Assembly: GCA_964616985.1 (NCBI GenBank)
Contig: CAZTVF010000177.1
Span: forward strand, 1 to 7,565
Source: CAZTVF01 sp964616985
GTDB lineage: Bacteria; Planctomycetota; Phycisphaerae; SM23-33
Length of the DNA: 7,565 nucleotides
Direction: 5' to 3'
The position numbers and the translations under genes are program-made. Positions 5,576-7,565 of the stretch are shown here, piece after piece (positions within the stretch are counted from its first letter, which is position 1; each line of letters starts with the position of its first letter). The notes beneath the pieces were generated by a model. That model had not been told where the DNA came from. It did no database searches and saw nothing but the letters and a program-made list of their open reading frames with translations.

Positions 5576-7036
5576 ATGACTGTTCCCAAGCATCCACTCA
5601 ATGTCGTTTACATCATCTCCGACCAACACCGACGGGATTTCTCTGGGTGCTACGGCCATCCGCTGGTCAAGACGCCCAATCTTGACCGTCTCGCATCGCA
5701 ATCCGTGCGGTTTGGCCAGGCTTACACGCCCAGCCCGCTGTGCATCACGACGCGAACGGTCCTGCTGACCGGCCGCGAGCTTCACCGCTGCGGCGCGCCG
5801 GGCATTCCCGGGCAGAAGGAATGTATCCCCCCACAGACACTGGCGTCGCTTTACCGGCAGGCCGGCTATGCGACAGCGGCGTTCGGAAAGGTGCACGTCC
5901 CCGGCGAGACCGACGCTAACGACATCGGCTTCGATGAACGCGCCCTCCGCATCTACACCCCGATGAGCAACGACTATCAGCACGCCATCGGCCTGGACAA
6001 CTTCTGGAAGTACTGCAGCTACCTGCCCGGCTACGTTCCGCCCGGCAACCCTCCGGGGCGGCACACCTACAATCCCACCAACCAAGCTATCGACCTGCCG
6101 GATGATTTGATCATGGATTCCATGGTCGCCGACCGGTCGCTCGACTTCCTCCGGCGAAACAGGGCGAATCCCTTCTTCCTGTGGGTCGGCTTTGAGAAGC
6201 CCCACCCCGAGCTGTACGCCCCGCAGCGGTTCCATGACATGTACAATCCGGCCGACATGCCCTTGCCCGAAGATATGTGGGACTCCCGCGAGACTCTCCC
6301 CGACACGGTCTACGACAACCCGACGTTCCCGATATTCCGCCAAGGCGACTTCACAGACGATCAACTTCGAAACTGCATGGCCGCGTACTGCGCCAACGTC
6401 ACGTATCTGGACGAGCAGATCGGCCGGGTGCTCGACGGAATCGAGGAGATGGGCCTGGCGGACAATACCATCGTGGTCTACACGACCGACCACGGCGAGA
6501 ACCTCTTCAAGCGGGCGATGATCCACAAGATGTGCTTCTTTGAGGAAGCCGTTGGCGTTCCCTTGATGGTGCGGACTCCCGGCATGACTCGGCCGGGGGC
6601 CGCCTGCGATCATCTCGTCGGCACGCTGGACTTGTTCCCCACGCTGCTGGAATCCTGCGGGCTGGAGATCCCCGAGGGGACCGATGGCAAGAGCCTTAGG
6701 CTCGCGATGGAGGCCGACGAGCCGATCCATGATGCCGTCTTCAGCGAGCTGTACGTGTATGGCACCGCCCAGCGCATGATGCGCACATCGCACTGGAAGT
6801 ACATCCACAGTCACAACGACCTCCACGAGATGTACGACCTGCAGGCCGACCCGTTCGAACGGCGGAACCTGGTGCTGGAGGTGGCCTACGCCCAGACCGC
6901 GGCGAAGCTGGACGCCCAATTGTGCAAAGACTGGCGTATGCCGGACCTGACCAACGCCCCCAGGAAACGCGGCGACACCCGCCAAGGGCAACGGGGTCAC
7001 ACCCAGCAATCTGTCCGAAACCCCGGTCCTCGTTGA
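5576..7036 (+). CDS. Formylglycine-type sulfatase, cytoplasmic
   Basis: A 486-residue arylsulfatase-superfamily enzyme (PF00884), hydrolysing sulfate esters, probably on sugars. I chose ATG 5576 (AAGG 5 nt upstream) because the core strand LNVVYIISDQHR (8-19) follows at once. Catalytic features by residue: D16/Q17 metal ligands; nucleophile motif C56-I-T-T-R60 followed by TVLLTGR; GKVH (104-107) giving K105 and H107; KPHP (208-211) giving H210; TTDHGEN (303-309) with D305/H306; and HK (317-318) before FFEEAVGVPLMVR. The C-terminal subdomain has RMMRTSHWKYI (400-410) and MYDLQADPFE (419-428). The nucleophile motif departs from the canonical C/S-x-P/A-x-R, with threonine at the third place. No signal peptide is present, which is unusual since many sulfatases are exported. 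The last ~24 residues are basic and unlike the family. It is divergent from the glycan operon, and a joint role in sulfated glycan breakdown is inferred. Specificity cannot be read. Confidence 0.9.
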   Translation: MTVPKHPLNVVYIISDQHRRDFSGCYGHPLVKTPNLDRLASQSVRFGQAYTPSPLCITTRTVLLTGRELHRCGAPGIPGQKECIPPQTLASLYRQAGYATAAFGKVHVPGETDANDIGFDERALRIYTPMSNDYQHAIGLDNFWKYCSYLPGYVPPGNPPGRHTYNPTNQAIDLPDDLIMDSMVADRSLDFLRRNRANPFFLWVGFEKPHPELYAPQRFHDMYNPADMPLPEDMWDSRETLPDTVYDNPTFPIFRQGDFTDDQLRNCMAAYCANVTYLDEQIGRVLDGIEEMGLADNTIVVYTTDHGENLFKRAMIHKMCFFEEAVGVPLMVRTPGMTRPGAACDHLVGTLDLFPTLLESCGLEIPEGTDGKSLRLAMEADEPIHDAVFSELYVYGTAQRMMRTSHWKYIHSHNDLHEMYDLQADPFERRNLVLEVAYAQTAAKLDAQLCKDWRMPDLTNAPRKRGDTRQGQRGHTQQSVRNPGPR

Positions 7037-7087
7037 TCGCCAATTACTTGCGGTTTTTGACAGGACCGATCCGCCGGAGCACTGTCC

Positions 7088-7565
7088 ATGAAACTATCGC
7101 TTCAACAAGCTCGACAGCTGGTCCTGGCATGCCAGGGGCTCGATGGCAGTTGGCGCCTTCCCCGGGAGAAGGAGGGCGCGGCCCAAGCGGTCGAGCGGCT
7201 GGGGTTCGTCCAGATCGATACCATCGCCGTGATCGCACGCGCTCATCATCACACGTTGTGGGTCCGCCGCCCGGACTATCGGCCCCAGATGCTCGATGAA
7301 CTGCTGGCCGTGGATCGGCGGGTCTTTGAATACTGGGCGGCCCCGGCGGCGGCCTATGTGCCCATGGCCGACTATCGCTGGTACCTGCCGCGCATGCGGC
7401 GTACGCGTGAGAGCGGCTGGAACGCCAAGTGGATCGCCGATCACCAGGACGTGGTCCGAGAGGTGCTCGGGCGGATCGAGCGGGAAGGCCCGCTGGGCAC
7501 GTCGGACTTTGAGGCCCCGCCCGGCGCCAAACGCGGCGCATGGTGGAGTTGGAAGCCCGCGAAGA
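7088..7565 (+). CDS. YcaQ/AlkZ-like winged-helix DNA glycosylase (5' part; runs off right edge)
   Basis: The frame is open for 159 codons from ATG 7088, with a GGAG site (7076-7079) 8 nt upstream. The family (COG3214, HTH_42) unhooks DNA interstrand crosslinks or removes bulky alkylated bases. Diagnostic blocks: GFVQIDTIAVIARAHHHTLWVR (begins residue 39), containing the catalytic Q42-x-D44 motif of the YcaQ branch (AlkZ proper has QxQ), then VFEYWAAPAAAYVPMADYRWY (from 79), and GPLGTSDFE (134-142), which starts the next winged-helix region. Full-length proteins are close to 400 residues, so over half lies beyond the window. It starts 51 nt after the sulfatase stop with no terminator visible, so read-through from the sulfatase is possible, although no functional link is evident. 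The family call is firm; the exact substrate is not. Confidence 0.88.
   Translation, partial: MKLSLQQARQLVLACQGLDGSWRLPREKEGAAQAVERLGFVQIDTIAVIARAHHHTLWVRRPDYRPQMLDELLAVDRRVFEYWAAPAAAYVPMADYRWYLPRMRRTRESGWNAKWIADHQDVVREVLGRIEREGPLGTSDFEAPPGAKRGAWWSWKPAK

Noticed and set aside
5546..7009. 487-codon open frame on the minus strand
   Set aside because: It is antisense to the sulfatase, whose catalytic motifs run the whole length. The translation is compositionally biased and unrecognisable.
7037..7087. Terminator after the sulfatase
   Set aside because: A short T-run (7054-7058) is present, but no stable stem precedes it.
7044..7541. 165-codon minus-strand frame at the right edge
   Set aside because: It overlaps the YcaQ-like gene, whose QID and HTLW blocks are diagnostic; the minus translation is R/P/A-rich.

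Overview
The window is GC-rich and gene-dense. Its gene content (a sulfatase, two BNR/Asp-box sialidase-like proteins, and a GHL6-type glycoside hydrolase with a beta-galactosidase-trimerisation-like domain) resembles an uncultured member of the Planctomycetota or the wider PVC group. This taxonomic guess rests on remembered gene content and composition only. No RNA gene, CRISPR array or transposase was seen.

Layout. From about 5.3 kb leftward, five genes lie on the minus strand in one tightly packed series: a frameshifted AbiEi-type antitoxin (5267-4667), an AbiEii-type nucleotidyltransferase toxin (4670-3789), two sialidase-like beta-propeller proteins (3792-2707 and 2678-1536), and a GHL6-family hydrolase that runs off the left edge (1468 to <1). 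Junctions are 4-nt overlaps (ATGA, then GTGA), a 28-nt gap and a 67-nt gap. A convincing minus-strand promoter sits in an 18-bp-arm inverted repeat just upstream of the antitoxin, and it is the only promoter I can support for the series. From about 5.6 kb rightward, the plus strand carries a formylglycine-type sulfatase (5576-7036) and the first 159 codons of a YcaQ/AlkZ-like DNA glycosylase (7088 to right edge). The divergent gap of about 300 nt holds the AbiE operator and roughly 250 nt with no gene I can support.

How the parts may work together. The three carbohydrate genes and the sulfatase look like part of a sulfated or acidic glycan utilisation locus. The unusual point is the toxin-antitoxin module at its head, translationally coupled to the first sialidase gene. 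The toxin's catalytic motifs are intact, but its last ~55 residues do not resemble a normal AbiEii C-terminus; they look like the tail of another protein type. The antitoxin carries two single-base frameshifts. My reading is that a TA module recombined into the glycan operon, fused in frame to the 3' end of a lost gene, and may now be disarmed while its promoter drives the catabolic genes. The frameshifts could instead be homopolymer sequencing errors.
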